Made by a program: the position numbers and the translations under genes. Below, one piece after another: positions 42,936 through 54,592 of a stretch of DNA of 64,000 nt. The notes beneath the pieces were generated by a model. It searched no databases. It saw only the letters and a list, made by a program, of their open reading frames with translations, and was not told the DNA's origin. Origin of the DNA: Ahaetulla prasina (Eukaryota > Chordata > Lepidosauria > Squamata > Colubridae); contig NC_080548.1 in NCBI RefSeq assembly GCF_028640845.1, positions 21,219,821 to 21,283,820 on the forward strand. Reading direction: 5' to 3'. Numbering within the stretch: the stretch's first letter is position 1; each line of letters begins with the position of its first letter.

Positions 42936-44032
42936 CAATGGCATCAGGTTGGAAAAGGCAATGTTGAACTCAAACAAATGACAGTGAAATCTGGATGGAA
43001 AGCTTCACATAAGACTCTTTCTCCACCAGATACTTGTGGCATCTTTGAGCATCATCCGTCATTGTGCCGATACCAAATAATGAGGACAGCTGTTACATCA
43101 TCCCAATGACAGCAGGTGACATCAGAAGATGATGTAAAATGAATAGTAGGGAAATGACCTAAATAATGAAGCTTGTTGAATTACCACGGTTAGGACTGGA
43201 CACCGTGAGCTTGAAAGAATACAAATATGAGTATTGTATACAGAAAGTACTACACTCCCTGGTACCTTCAACGAAAAGAACCAAATCGCAAATAATCCCA
43301 TATCCAATAGAATATTTATTGTTTATTATTCTTCTAGGGCAACTTGGTAGCCTTACCTATCTGAACAATAGGCTTCTTATAAACTATAAACTCGAGATCT
43401 CTGCCCGAGACCCCAGCTAATCAAGGCACAGGACAGGAATAAATGGAAAAAACAGTTTGATCTGCTAAAAGGCCACTTATAACAGCAGACATTTAACTGA
43501 CCTCAACTTGCGGAATTGTTGTGAGGGTGAAATGGGGAAGAGTTAGACTGCTCTGAGCCTTAGCAAGAATGGGAAATAAAAGTGAAGTCATAAATACAGA
43601 CTTTTAAAGCAACTGCACATTAGAAGGGTGACATGTGACCCTTACAATGAAGAATGAATTTACTCTGTTATGAATTAATCTGCCCTTTTCTGAACCCATT
43701 AAGGCTACAAGAGTGCGTGTCTCCTCACTGTCCAATTCTGGAGTGTTGGATTACTGTTCCGCAAATTCTTAAAGACAATCGGAAGCTGTGTGGAGCAGAA
43801 CTTCTGAAAGCTGCGATCCCTGTAATGCTATGTGGGAATGACCTTGCTAGGGCAAAGAGAGGCAGCCAAGGAAATAGTCAGATAAAAGGCAGCTTAGCCC
43901 ACATCAGGAATGAGGGAAGGGCAAGAGGGTCGGAAGAGACCCTCGCTAGTTTTGGAGCTGTGAAGAGGATGAGAGTAGGGAGAGAAGTACTTTCCGATTT
44001 GCAAACTCCTGTTAATGTAAACTTAAAGTAAA
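42936..44032. other. Unique sequence
   Basis: No feature recognised. Confidence 0.35.
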
Positions 44033-44375
44033 GGGCTCAGTGGCTAAGACGCCGAGCTTGTCAATCGACAGGTCGGCAGTTCAGCGGTTCAAATCCCTAG
44101 TGCCACGTAATAGGGTGAGCTCCCATTACTGGTCCCAGCTTCTGCCAACCTAGCAGTTCAAAAGCACGTAAAAATGCAAGTAGAAAAAAATAGGGACTAC
44201 CTTTGGTGGGAAGATAACAACGTCCCGTGCACCTTTGATGTTTAGTCATGCCGGCCACATGACCATGGAGACGTCTTCGGACAGCGCTGGCTCTTCGGCT
44301 ATGAAACGGAGATGAGCACCACCCCCTAGAGTTGGGAACGACTAGCACATATACACGAGGGGAACCTTTACCTTT
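44033..44375 (+). mobile_element. Sauria-type tRNA SINE
   Basis: Plus-strand copy with A box (GGCTCAGTGGCTAAGACG), B box (GGTTCAAATCC) and ACCTTTACCTTT end; a few bases of the head are missing. Flanks share TAAACTTA. Confidence 0.9.
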
Positions 44376-44935
44376 AAACTTACAAGAAAACAGAATTAGC
44401 TCATCTGGTCGAGTTCCGCAGCTGATCTACTGACCTACACCGTAAGACTGACATCAGTTTTACAAATCTGAAAGTACTTCCCCCCTCTCTTCCTCTTTAC
44501 AGCATAAAAACTAGGGAGAGTCTCTTCTGAACCTCTTGCCCCACCCACATTCCTGCTGAGGGCCAAACTGCTTTTTTCATGACTGTTCCTTTAGTTGTGC
44601 CTCCTTGCTCTGTCTCCCAAGGCCATTCCCACATACCACATACCATTACAGGTCTTAACCTATTTACCAGCCACCGAGGCTTTGAAGATAAACTAACCAA
44701 CCTCTGACCCACTGGGTCATCCTTTCAGAGGTATTTCCTAACCAGATTTCTCAATGCCATCAACAGTGATGGAAGTTTCTAATGCACTGGCTACTCTGGA
44801 AAAGTTCTTAAAAATTCAGATATTCAGAGATGCATCTGCCTCGGAAGCTGCAAAAATGCTGGCCGTTCACGTGGAACCACCCACTCCCCCAGCTCTGCCT
44901 GCTCTGCTCATTGAGGGCCGCTTCAGGGCTGTGGT
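44376..44935. other. Unique sequence
   Basis: No feature recognised. Confidence 0.35.
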
Positions 44936-45199
44936 TGACCTCGGGGGGGGGGGGGGGAATGGATGACTGGATGGGTGTGGCCGACTGAGTGAACGTGGCC
45001 GATTGGGTGGGCATGGCCAGCTTCATGCCACTCCCCAAACTGCTGCCATGTGTCCTCTTCGCATTGGGTAGATCGAGCCAAAGCTACATTGGCCTGATCT
45101 TTCCTCTTTGCACTGAGTAGACCAGGATGGCCCCGCGGGCCAGATCCGACCACACTGCGGACCAGATCTAGCCTGCGGGCCTTGAGTTTGACACCCCTG
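44936..45199. mobile_element. hAT-like MITE fragment
   Basis: The right end GAGTTTGACACCCCTG is typical of hAT MITEs. A G-run and repeated CGATTGGGTGGGCATGGCC-type motifs fill the left. The left TIR is not recognisable. Confidence 0.5.
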
Positions 45200-45377
45200 T
45201 CCTACAGCTATCTGTTTATATTGCTCCTTCCCATATTAGGCTGTCACACTGGACAAGAGTTACTGGAAGAAGGCCTGTGACAACAGGGTCATTGACTGCC
45301 AGATTAAAGGGTTATATGAAATTATCGGGATGTAGGGTAGAATTAACCCCTGCACTAAATGTGTTACATATTAAGTT

Positions 45378-46409
45378 CAGTGGTGGGTTTCAAAGTTTTT
45401 TTACTATCGGTTCTGTGGGTGTGGCTTGGTGGGTGTGGCATGGCTTGGTGGGCGTGGCAGGGGAAAGATACTGTAAAATCTCCATTCCCACCCTACTCCA
45501 GGGGAAGGTTACTATAAAATCTCCATTCCCACACCACCCCAGGGGAAGGCTATTGTAAAATCCCCATTCCCACCCCACTCCAGGGGAAGGCTACTGTAAA
45601 ATCCCCATTCCCAACCCACTCCAGGGGAAGGATACTGTAAAATCTCCAGTCCCACCCCACTCCAGGGGAAGGATACTGTAAAATCCACATTCCCAACCCA
45701 TTCCAGGGGAAGGATACTGTAAAATCTCCAGTCCCACCCCACTCCAGGGGAAGGCTACTGTAAAATCTCCAGTCCCACCCTACTCCAGGGGAAGGTTACT
45801 GTAAAATCTCCATTCCCACCCTACTCCAGGGGAAGGCTACTGTAAAATCCACATTCCCAACCCATTCCAGGGGAAGGATACTGTAAAATCTCCAGTCCCA
45901 CCCCACTCCAGGGGAAGGCTACTGTAAAATCCCCATTCCCAACCCATTCCAGGGGAAGGATACTGTAAAATCTCCAGTCCCACCCCACTCCAGGGGAAGG
46001 CTACTGTAAAATCCACATTCCCAACCCATTCCAGGGGAAGGATACTGTAAAATCTCCAGTCCCACCCCACTCCAGGGGAAGGATACTGTAAAATCTCCAG
46101 TCCCACCCTACTCCAGGGGAAGGTTACTGTAAAATCTCCATTCCCACCCTACTCCAGGGGAAGGATACTGTAAAATCCCCATTCCCACACCACTCCAGGG
46201 GAAGGTTACTGTAAAATCTCCATACCATCCCACTCCAGGGGAAGGATATTTCGAAATCCCCATTTCCTCCCGATCAGCTGAGACTCGGGAGGCAGAGAAT
46301 AGATGGGGACGGGGCGAGTCAGAATTTTTACTACCGGTTCTCCAAACTACTCAAAATTTCCGCTACTGGTTCTCCAGAACTGGTCAGAACCTGCTGAAAC
46401 CCACCTCTG
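45378..46409. mobile_element. hAT MITE with internal minisatellite
   Basis: TIRs CAGTGGTGGGTTTCA and TGAAACCCACCTCTG, perfect TSD ATTAAGTT (45370-45377 and 46410-46417). Total 1032 bp against ~310 bp for sister copies. The excess is a tandem array of a 41-bp unit. Confidence 0.95.
45455..46250. repeat. 41-bp minisatellite inside a MITE (~19 units)
   Basis: The unit runs CTCCAGGGGAAGGATACTGT then AAAATCTCCAGTCCCACCCCA. Variants alternate (GGATACTG, GGCTACTG or GGTTACTG; CTCCAGTCCC, CCCCATTCCC or CCACATTCCC). Sister MITEs have only two units. It is open on the minus strand and gives artefactual repeat ORFs. Confidence 0.95.
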
Positions 46410-46417
46410 ATTAAGTT

Positions 46418-46879
46418 ACATTGTAATTGTAACATACAGCAATTAAGAAATGATGTTCTAGTATAGGACAAAAGATGATACGCCATCACTGCAATTTAAT
46501 ACAATCTCTCCTCCCAGAAACAGCCTTTCCAGGTAACTAATTTCTACAAAGTGCAAGTCCAAAACTTATGCATGATTCTATACTCTCTCCTCAGATAATC
46601 AGAGTAATAAGGGGCTGTAATTTTTCATTGCGGAATTTTTCATTGTGTCCATCGGGATTTGAAAAGCCTTACTCATTTCATCCCATTGTGTTCTGCTGCC
46701 AAACTTGCAGAATTAAATTACAGAGCCATATTTTTTTTTTTTTTGAAAGCAGGAACCCAAAGCTTCCTGTCAAGCTGTAACGTACCAAATGCTTCCTGGG
46801 TGCCTCCATCTTCATAATGTCTCCCTCCAGCTTGTTTCCTACTGTATTCCAAATACGTTTCCAACAGATGACTCATTGC

Positions 46880-46939
<60 letters not shown>

Positions 46940-47328
46940 AATCTGACAGATTGACAGATTAATTGATCCATCGAGCCAAGCCCGTGATCAGCAAGGCCAC
47001 ATAGGTAGCAAAGAACCCTACTAGAGAACGCAGGATGACTCACTGCGGTATTGAGTAGTCTTGATTGGTTTCAAAATAAATCACTTCGTCAACAGGACCC
47101 AATGCGAAATGATGATTTCAGGAGAATATGTCATTCTGGGCTTTCAAATGTCACACGAACGGTGCTTTTTAAAAATAAAAAATAAAAAACGTTTTTGCTT
47201 ACTTTAATTTCTCACTACGGAGCATTTAAGGGACACAAAGAGAACATGAGGATAATTGAATTTTCCGACTCAGGATCCTAGCAAGTGGTATTCAGAGGCA
47301 TGTATTATCTCTGGTTTGGAAATATTAG
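46418..47328. other. Unique sequence with (GT)n
   Basis: A (GT)n of ~56 bp lies at about 46881-46938. 46480-46720 and 47090-47250 look like ordinary or possibly conserved non-coding sequence. Confidence 0.4.
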
Positions 47329-47329
47329 C

Positions 47330-47760
47330 GTATTTTTCAGAATATAAGATGCACCAGAGTATAAGACGCGCCTTAGTTTTTGGGGAGGAAAATAAGAAAA
47401 AAGCTGATTGGCAGGTGGATTGGCCTCCCGGAATACCCCCAATCAGCTGTTCCCAGAGGTGAATTTTAGCAACAGGTTCCTTGGTTGTGAGCTCTGTGCC
47501 TTGCTTTTTTTTCTGCCTCTGAATCTCCATTTCAGAAAAAACGTTTTTCTGCCTCTGAAAGCCTCCAAAACATAACTTCAGAAAAAAAGCCTCTGAAGCT
47601 CTATATGGAGGCTTCTTTTCTGAAGCTTCTTTCAGCTTCTGAAACTTCTGTTTCAGAAGCTGGGTGGGGCTACATTCGGAGTATAAGACGCACCCAGATT
47701 TTCACTCTCTTTTTTGGGGAGGAAAAATGGTGCGTTTTTTACTCCAAAAAATATGGCACA
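47330..47760. mobile_element. DNA-transposon MITE, GTATAAGACGCACC type
   Basis: The left end has GCGTATTTTTCAGAATATAAG and AGTATAAGACGCGCC. The right end has AGTATAAGACGCACCCAGA and ACTCCAAAAAATATGGC, giving imperfect inverted ends. The middle has GAAGCTTCTTTC-type repeats. Class II element of uncertain superfamily. Confidence 0.55.
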
Positions 47761-47790
47761 TAGTCCTTATGACCTGTAGTCACATATAAC

Positions 47791-47927
47791 CAGTGGTGGG
47801 ATTCAGCCAGGTCGCACCACTTCGGGAGAACCGGTTATTAACTTTCTGAGCAGTTTGGCAAACTGGTTGTTGGAAGAAATCAGTAGGGCAGAGAACTGGT
47901 TGTTAAATTATTTGAATCCCACCACTG
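47791..47927. mobile_element. hAT MITE, CAGTGGTGGGATTCA family
   Basis: Ends as in the copies at 26066 and 61834; flanks CATATAAC and CCTGTAAC match at 6 of 8 bases. Confidence 0.8.
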
Positions 47928-48363
47928 CCTGTAACCCAATTCTTCATTAATCTGCCCTCCAAACTGATAGTCATCACCACACTTTCTAACCGCAAATTCT
48001 ATAATTTAGCTAAGATTGGGAGGGGAGAATAAAAGTTTTTATTGTCCAGGGCATGTTACTCTGAGGATAATATGTTAAGGACCGCATGCAGATTTTTGTG
48101 CTGGAACAAAGCCTCTAATAGGTAGGTGAGGTAACCTTGCTTTCTCTCTTTTTTTTCCTTTCTACTATTCATTTGTTCCTCTCTATTCCATTCCACTATC
48201 TCTTTGGTCATTTTTTTTTTGCCTTCTCTAAATTGAGGGGCGTGCAAAATTGAGCCCACCTGCAGTCTGCTGCACTTCTACGGAAGTGTTAGAAGATAAA
48301 CTCACACATTAGTCTTTTTGGTTCCGCTATTTATATTTATATATTATATAAATATATATTTAT

Positions 48364-48698
48364 AGGGACGCGATGGCTCAGTGGCTAAGATGCTGAGTTT
48401 GTTGATCGTTGAAGGGTTGAATTCCTAGTGCCGTGTAACAGAGTGAGCTCCCGTTACTTGTCCCAACTTCTGCCAACCTAGCAGTTCAAAAGCACGTAAA
48501 AAATGCAAGTAGAAAAATAGGGACCACCTTTGGTGGGAAGGTAAGAGCATTCCATGCGCCTTTGGTGGTGAGTCATGCCGGCACATGACCACGGAGACAT
48601 CTTCGGACAGCGCTGGCTCTTTGGCTTTGAAACGGAGATGAGCACCACCTCCTAGAGTCAGGAACGATTAGCACATGTGCAAGGGAACCTTTACCTTT
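48364..48698 (+). mobile_element. Sauria-type tRNA SINE
   Basis: Starts GGGACGCGATGGCTCAGTGG and ends CCTTTACCTTTA. The B-box region is partly deleted (GTTGAAGGGTTGAATTCC). Confidence 0.85.
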
Positions 48699-48765
48699 AG
48701 CTAGCTATTTTATATTGTGTTTCGGGTTCACTTTTAATCCTTCTGTTCACTGCCTAGAGCGGTGT

Positions 48766-48868
48766 TTCTCAATCTTGGCAACTTTAAGATGCATGGCCTT
48801 CAACTCTCAGAATTCTGGGAGTTAAAAGCCATACATTTTTAAATTGCTAAGGTCGAGGAACACTGGCC
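48766..48868. mobile_element. Foldback MITE, CGGTGTTTCTCAATC type
   Basis: Arms GTGTTTCTCAATCTTGGC and GCTAAGGTCGAGGAACAC are inverted around TCAGAATTCTGGGAG. No readable TSD. Confidence 0.65.
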
Positions 48869-49891
48869 ACAATACACAGTCATTGTGTATTGTGTGATGG
48901 GCAGTCATAAAAATAAGGAAATAAAGTCACTGAGCCAACAACCAACCAAATTGCCTGGGTTTATACATCAGGATAAATTACCCCCCAAAAAAAGGAGAAA
49001 CCAAAACAAGGTCTATTGTGTGACTCTACATAACCAGCTCTCGCCTTCCTTTTTTTTTATAAATAAAGGGAAAATTAACTTCAGCTAATTGCCAAAAAGC
49101 ATAAGGCACAGCATGTCATGCAACGTTCAATATATATATATATTTATAACAGTCAACTAGGCATTAAGCACCACACCCAATCATGGTCAAAGATTGCAAG
49201 ATTATCACCAGATCCTTTAGAAGATGACGCATTACACATTCTTAAGATTTTTTTTATTTTATTTTTTGCAGGAAACGGTTACAGTCAGGTTATGAACACA
49301 GTTAATTCAGAAGCTGCCATGAAGTTACTAGCAGCTTGCAATAATGTAGGGAAATGTGGCTGATCCAATAATAACCGTCCATCTCCAAAACAGGGGAGGT
49401 CATATTTGCAAAAAACAAAAGCAGAACCTCCCTAATTTTGTCTGTGAAACGTCGATCTCAATCTTGCTCTGACATCATAACACACCTGTTCTTCTGGCAG
49501 GTGTCCCTCAAACTGGCAAGTTCTGGAGGCGCACAGGATCAGCGCCCTGCTAATTATAAATCATCATTAAAAATGCAAATGTGGAGGCCAGAAAAGGCCT
49601 GAAATCTTAACTCATCCACTGTCAGTTGCTAACAAGATTCTCAAATGAAAGCCATTTGAATAAATATGAGGTGCAGCAGAGGGGAAAAAATTATCGGAGG
49701 AGATGAGCAACTGATACCGCTGTTGCGAGTATATACGGAAGGCATCATGATAAGATCCCCATTATTGGTCAAGATGATGAATAAAAAATGGAGAACAGCA
49801 TAAAACAGCACTATCCAGGGAAAGTTCCTTTTACTACATGAGACTGTTGTTCCGTTTAGCTCAGTCTTGTCTTCAATGATGGGTAGCAATA
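48869..49891. other. Unique sequence; conserved non-coding candidate
   Basis: 49430-49650 is repeat-free with a palindromic TCTGGCAGGTGTCC context and AT-rich ends. No exon recognised. Confidence 0.35.
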
Positions 49892-49899
49892 CCCTAAAA

Positions 49900-50196
49900 T
49901 GATGTTCGTGATGGCGAACCTATGGCACGTGTGCCAGAGGTGGCACGCAGAGCGCTCTCTGTTGGCACGCATGCCATCGCCCCAGGTCAGATCTCTGTGA
50001 ATGCAAATGATGAAACAGAAGCTCACGAAAGAAAAAGATCTTGCTGCAATTCCAGTATTGGGATGCCCCGCCTCCCACCGTCCAACCGGTCTTCGGGTCT
50101 CTGCTGAGCATGTGTGTATGCCCACGCACCTCTTGGTTTGTGCATGCACACGCGCGCAGTTTGGGCACTCGGTGTCTAAAAGGTTCACCATCACTG
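49900..50196. mobile_element. hAT element, CAGTGATGGCGAACC family
   Basis: Contains CGTGATGGCGAACCTATGG near the left and GGTTCACCATCACTG at the right end. Flanks CCCTAAAA and CTCTAAAA match at 7 of 8 bases. About 7 extra bases precede the usual left end. Confidence 0.75.
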
Positions 50197-50222
50197 CTCT
50201 AAAACCATCTTTCCTGGCCTGA

Positions 50223-50743
50223 TGTTCTGTCCCCCTCGCCTCAGTCCGAGCGATGACTTAATTAGCCAGCAACTATCAGCTTCTGGCAGCAAACTAGCGA
50301 GTGTCTGCCAAGTGTCTCTGTTATCTCTCTTGATGCCGATGAGTCAACCAGGAACAAACAGTACTTCAGCTCTAGTTAAGCAGTTGATTTGCTTGCCACG
50401 AAGTGGTCTAGCACCCCTTGCTGCTTTTATATCCTGTGGGGTGTGGCTCCATGACTCAGCACTTCCTAGGCCTGCCCCACCCCTGCTTCTGTTGTTCCCG
50501 CCTCTCCTGCCTACGAAACCTAGGGTCCAGCCAGGCCTGATTGCCATCAGCTGGGTCTGGAGGCGTGGCCTGGGGGGGGAAAGAGTCAGGGGCCTCATTA
50601 TCTCCTCCACCTGGCCTGCCTCTGGCTCCTGGAGCTGAGTCAGGGAAGCCGGTGCTCCAGAGGTAAGTCCTGATGGCCCTTCCTCCTCACTTTCCGAGTC
50701 ACTTTCTGGCAGGGGGCCCAGCTCGGGGGGCGCAGACACAACA
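50223..50743 (-). mobile_element. Solo LTR with perfect 5-bp TSD, minus strand
   Basis: Plus-strand ends TGTTCTGTCCCC and CAGACACAACA, flanked by CCTGA (50218-50222 and 50744-50748). On the minus strand it starts TGTTGTGTCTGCGCC like the LTR at 42119, with a TATAAAA box at 50425-50431. No internal region. Confidence 0.85.
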
Positions 50744-50844
50744 CCTGATGTATTTTCTATTTCCCAATGATTCCGGCTTTGAGAAGGGATAATGAGAGTT
50801 GACATCCAACATTAGAAAGCAGCGAGTTAGGAATTTTTCGTATA

Positions 50845-50977
50845 AAAAAAAGGGCTGTCCAACCGTGGCAACTTTAAGACTTGTGGATTTCAACTCCCAG
50901 AATCCCCCAGCCAGCATGAGGAAGATTTAGAGTTGAAGTCCAGAGGTCTCTTAAGAGTTGCCAAGGTTGGACACCTC
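50845..50977. mobile_element. Foldback MITE, diverged
   Basis: Arms CTGTCCAACCGTGGCAAC and GTTGCCAAGGTTGGACA; the middle is degraded. It directly abuts a CAGGGGTGAGATTCAGCC MITE start. Confidence 0.65.
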
Positions 50978-51110
50978 CAGGGGTGAGATTCAGCCTATTT
51001 GGACCGGTTCGGGTGAACCGGTAGGTCCGCCAATGTGCTGAGAGCGAACTTGTTCGCTCCGACGATCAGGTGAGCCCGCCCACCCGTGCGCTATACTGAC
51101 CTATATCTCC
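50978..51110. mobile_element. hAT MITE left-end fragment
   Basis: Begins CAGGGGTGAGATTCAGCC with GGACCGGTTCGGGTGAACCG; no matching right end found. Confidence 0.5.
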
Positions 51111-51175
51111 TTTGTTTGAAGCCCACCTGATAGGCGTGGCAGAGTGGATTGCTGCGCACCAGCTGTTTTACTCAC

Positions 51176-51434
51176 CAGGGCAGCGGTGTGGCTCAGGCTG
51201 TAAGAAGCCTGTTATTAAACACAGCTGCCTGCAATTACTGCAGGTTCTAGTCCCACCAGGCCCAAGGTTGACTCAGCCTTCCATCCTTTATAAGGTAGGT
51301 AAAATGAGGACACAGATTGTTGGGGGGGCAATAAGTTGACTTTGTATATAAATATACAAATAGAATGAGACTATTGCCTTACACAATGTAAGCCGCCCTG
51401 AGTCTTCGGAGAAGGGCGGGATATAAATGTAAAA
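51176..51434 (+). mobile_element. tRNA SINE, GCCGCCCTGAGTC family
   Basis: Full-length copy: GTGTGGCTCAGGCTG head, CTGCAGGTTCTAGTCC, body GGTTGACTCAGCCTTCC and CCGCCCTGAGTCTTCGG, then poly(A). Confidence 0.85.
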
Positions 51435-51621
51435 AAAAAAAAAAAGAAGAAGGTAAGTTTTAGAGCTCTTTTTAAATCCACTGCGTGTGCATGGAACGCA
51501 CTTGTCTCCATTGTGATTGTAAATCTAGGGTGACTGTCGCATTCAGACACCACTGAATAAGAACAAAAGAAGGTATCCTTCTAAATTTTACTTGGGAAAC
51601 CTAGCGTTCTTCTCCCCAGCT

Positions 51622-52046
51622 CAGGGGTGGGCTTCAAAAATTTTAGCAAGGGGGTCTCTGCCCGGTTGCCAGGTGGACGTGGCCATGGTGGGTGTGGCCT
51701 AGTCAGCCTCCTGCATCATGGTGGGGGGGGACATTTTTGCCCTCCCTGGGCTCTGGAGGCTTCTCATGAGCCTCCAGGAGGGCGAAAATGGCCTCCCCAG
51801 ACTCCGGACACCAGAAATAGGCCCATTTCCGGCCTTCCCAAATTTCTAGTAGGCCTGTTTTCACCCCCTGAGCCTCTGTGCGCACCCTGCATTTACCTGC
51901 ATCCAAAACAGGCTGCATGAGGACTCCTGGGAGGAGTGGGGCAGGCAGGGCCAGCCAGGAGTGAGATTTGGGGGTTCTCTGAACTGCACAGAATCTTACC
52001 TAGAGGTTCTACCGAACCCCTGAGAACCCCCAGCAGCCCACCCCTG
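51622..52046. mobile_element. hAT MITE, CAGGGGTGGGCTTCAA family
   Basis: Complete copy with perfect TSD CCCCAGCT (51614-51621 and 52047-52054). Left end CAGGGGTGGGCTTCAAAAA, right end CAGCAGCCCACCCCTG. It serves as the reference for the copies at 13007 and 21368. Confidence 0.9.
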
Positions 52047-52346
52047 CCCCAGCTACCACAGAGTAGCCAGCTATTCAAGAGGGTCCCTTGGCTGACAGAT
52101 CAACTACTTTGGTTTCTCCCTAAACAATCTAGCCAGCAATCTTCCATGATTGTGTACCTGAATCATGGTTCTCACAGCAGCTGGTGCCCAAATGTGTTTT
52201 TTAATCCTCACTACCTTTCTCCCTTTCATGCCAGATTTCTTAGGATAGTGGTTTATTGGATTCAAACATCATTTTCTAAGCCATAATATAGCATGTTTGG
52301 GCTTGTCTTAGCACAAGCGGCAGACCAGATACAATAATTAAACTAT

Positions 52347-52573
52347 AGCAATAGCACTTAGACTTATATACCACTTCATAGTGCTTTACAGGGTGCTTTT
52401 CCGTCTCTAAGTAGTTTTACAGAGTCAGCATATTGCCCCCAACAATTTGGGTCCCCATTTTACCCACCTTGAAATGATGGAAGGATAAGTCAACTGCCAA
52501 ATTGCAGGCAGCCGGCAGTCAGTGGCAGTAGCCTGCAGTACTGCACTCTAACCACTGCGCCACCGTGGCTCAA
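52347..52573 (-). mobile_element. tRNA SINE, GTGGCGCAGTGGTTAGAGTG family
   Basis: The minus strand begins GAGCCACGGTGGCGCAGTGG and continues TTAGAGTGCAGTACTGCAGG, with body TTGACTTATCCTTCCATC and a GTATATAAGTCTAAGTGC end. Perfect 11-bp TSD AATTAAACTAT on both sides (52336-52346 and 52574-52584). Confidence 0.9.
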
Positions 52574-52749
52574 AATTAAACTATGGTTAATCGCTTGACA
52601 TTCTGTATACTCTCAGCTACTCTGTCTTGTCAACAAACCTTTGTTAAAACATGCTGGTTTAGCATCATTTATGGAACCTAGTCTATTTATCTATCTAGTA
52701 AGACTCTACTCTGGAAAAAGCTCTCTAATATCTCAGGAGGTCTTCTATG

Positions 52750-52881
52750 TCAGGGGTCTCCAACCTTGCCAACTTTAAGCCTGGCGGACTTCAACTCCCA
52801 GAATCCCCAGCTTTGTTGGCTGGGGAATTCTGGGAGTTGAAGTCCGCCAGGCTTAACATTGCCAAGGTTGGAGACCCCGTT
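52750..52881. mobile_element. Foldback hAT MITE
   Basis: Arms CAGGGGTCTCCAACCTTGCC and GCCAAGGTTGGAGACCCC around CCAGCTTTGTTGGCTGGGG. TSD not readable. Confidence 0.85.
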
Positions 52882-53789
52882 TTATTTCACTTACAAGTAA
52901 TTTCTCCATTCAACTCTGAAACCTGACCGTTGAACCTTCTTAAGTCCCTGCCTTAAACTATGAGTCTGCTTGGTCCTTCCAGCAGATCTTTCCTCATGAA
53001 TTATTCTGCATTTGCTTTTAACGCCATGTACCTTAATCCAAATAAGCCCCTTTGACTCACTCTAATTGACTTGAAGCGCAGCTAATTAAGAAGTGAAGAA
53101 GAACTTAGGTGAAGTGGTCAATCCTGGGATGTTCACTCTCCACAGCCTGACCCTTCCTTTTCCCCTCTTCATATTCCGAATGATCCTGGATCGAGTAAAG
53201 GCACTGCTACAATTTCTCCAGATGAAAAAATCTACATAGTGAGCCCTGGTTTCTTTCCCAGGACAGTTGAAATCACAATCTTATTAGGAAGTCTGTCGAT
53301 GAATATTGGCTTATGCTAATAATAGTAAGCAGGAGGAGAAATTAAGAGAAGGCAACTGGGTGCTTTCCAAATAATTTGGTCTGTAGCCACCAATAGTTCT
53401 GAACTATTGTGATTGTGATATTGGAGCTTGAGCTTCCAGATATTGAGTTCCTACCAGCTTTGATTGTATCCATGTTAGTTGCGATTTACAACTCTTTTAT
53501 CGGTTCTATCAGGCTAACTTTAGAGCAAAATATGTAGCTGGCAAGAACCAGGATAACTGTTGATGTAGATAAGAAGAGAAAGGCAGCAAGGACAACGAGC
53601 TAATATCCCCAATATCTCCACTTTTATGACCTATCTAAGATCACTTCATGCATAACTATGTGTGAAGTGGGTCTCTCCCGGTATAAAGTTCTGATACTTG
53701 ACCACATCTACAAAACCTTTGGATCCTAATTAATTGAACAGTGATGTTCGATCTCTTGTTTCCTTCACTGACCCTCATAATTTGTGCAG
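52882..53789. other. Unique sequence
   Basis: No repeat or exon recognised; possibly conserved non-coding DNA. Confidence 0.35.
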
Positions 53790-53970
53790 GCCAGGCGCTT
53801 TATGTTTTCTTTTATGTACACCGAGAGCATATGCACCAAGACAAATTCCTTGTGTGTCCAATCACACTTGGCCAATAAAGAATTCTATTCTATTCTATTC
53901 TATTCTATTCTATTCTATTCTATTCTATTCTATTCTATTCTATTCCATTCCATTCCATTCTATTCTATTC
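53790..53970 (+). mobile_element. Snake1 3' end with (TTCTA)n tail
   Basis: Contains TATGCACCAAGACAAATTCC, CCAATCACACTTGGCC, AATAAAGAATTCTATTC and ~85 bp of pentamers with a short TTCCA variant block. Confidence 0.9.
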
Positions 53971-54556
53971 TGTGTGGTCCTCAACTGAACACCCATCAAT
54001 ATACTTGCTGGTGCACACTAAACTATTTAGTTTTCCAAACTCTTCAAAGACAGATGCGGTAGGCAATATTACAATTGTCCAGTCTGGATATTTGGGATAC
54101 TAACCTAATGGAAGCCATAATATTTTATGTTGCAACGGCCCCTTTCAAGTCTAAACGGATCCACAAATATTCCAAGCTGTAAATAGTGTTTCTCAAGGTG
54201 GTATCAATCTTGTTGAAAACTACTCCCTGTTTCCTGCCTAGGAGCACACACCCCCTCCCGGTTTACCTGGATGAATACTTCATCTGTAAGCCCTCATCCA
54301 GTCTCTCTCTTTTTTAAAAAATAATTTTCATTAAACATATTCTCAAAAAACAAAAAAGAATCTCTAAACAATAGTTTCTTTCCAACAGTTTCGCAACGGT
54401 TAAACATTTCTTACTTATCCATTTTTTTTCTCGCTCTCTTATCTCCCCTCTTATCTACCAATTCATCCGTTCTCTCCTTATCCATGCACATGACTAAGTG
54501 CCGGCAGCTGGTAGTCTCCAGAAAATATCAAACTTTCTCTTCCCACACATACACAT
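53971..54556. other. Unique / T-rich LINE-tail-like sequence
   Basis: 54305-54530 starts with a T/A-rich run and may be a minus-strand LINE 3' tail. No TSD recognised. Confidence 0.3.

Positions 54557-54592
<36 letters not shown>

Noticed and set aside
45390..46106. Gly/Trp-rich repeat proteins on the minus strand
   Set aside because: Frame-open translation of the 41-bp minisatellite; the unit length is not a multiple of 3 and the reading frame breaks between blocks.
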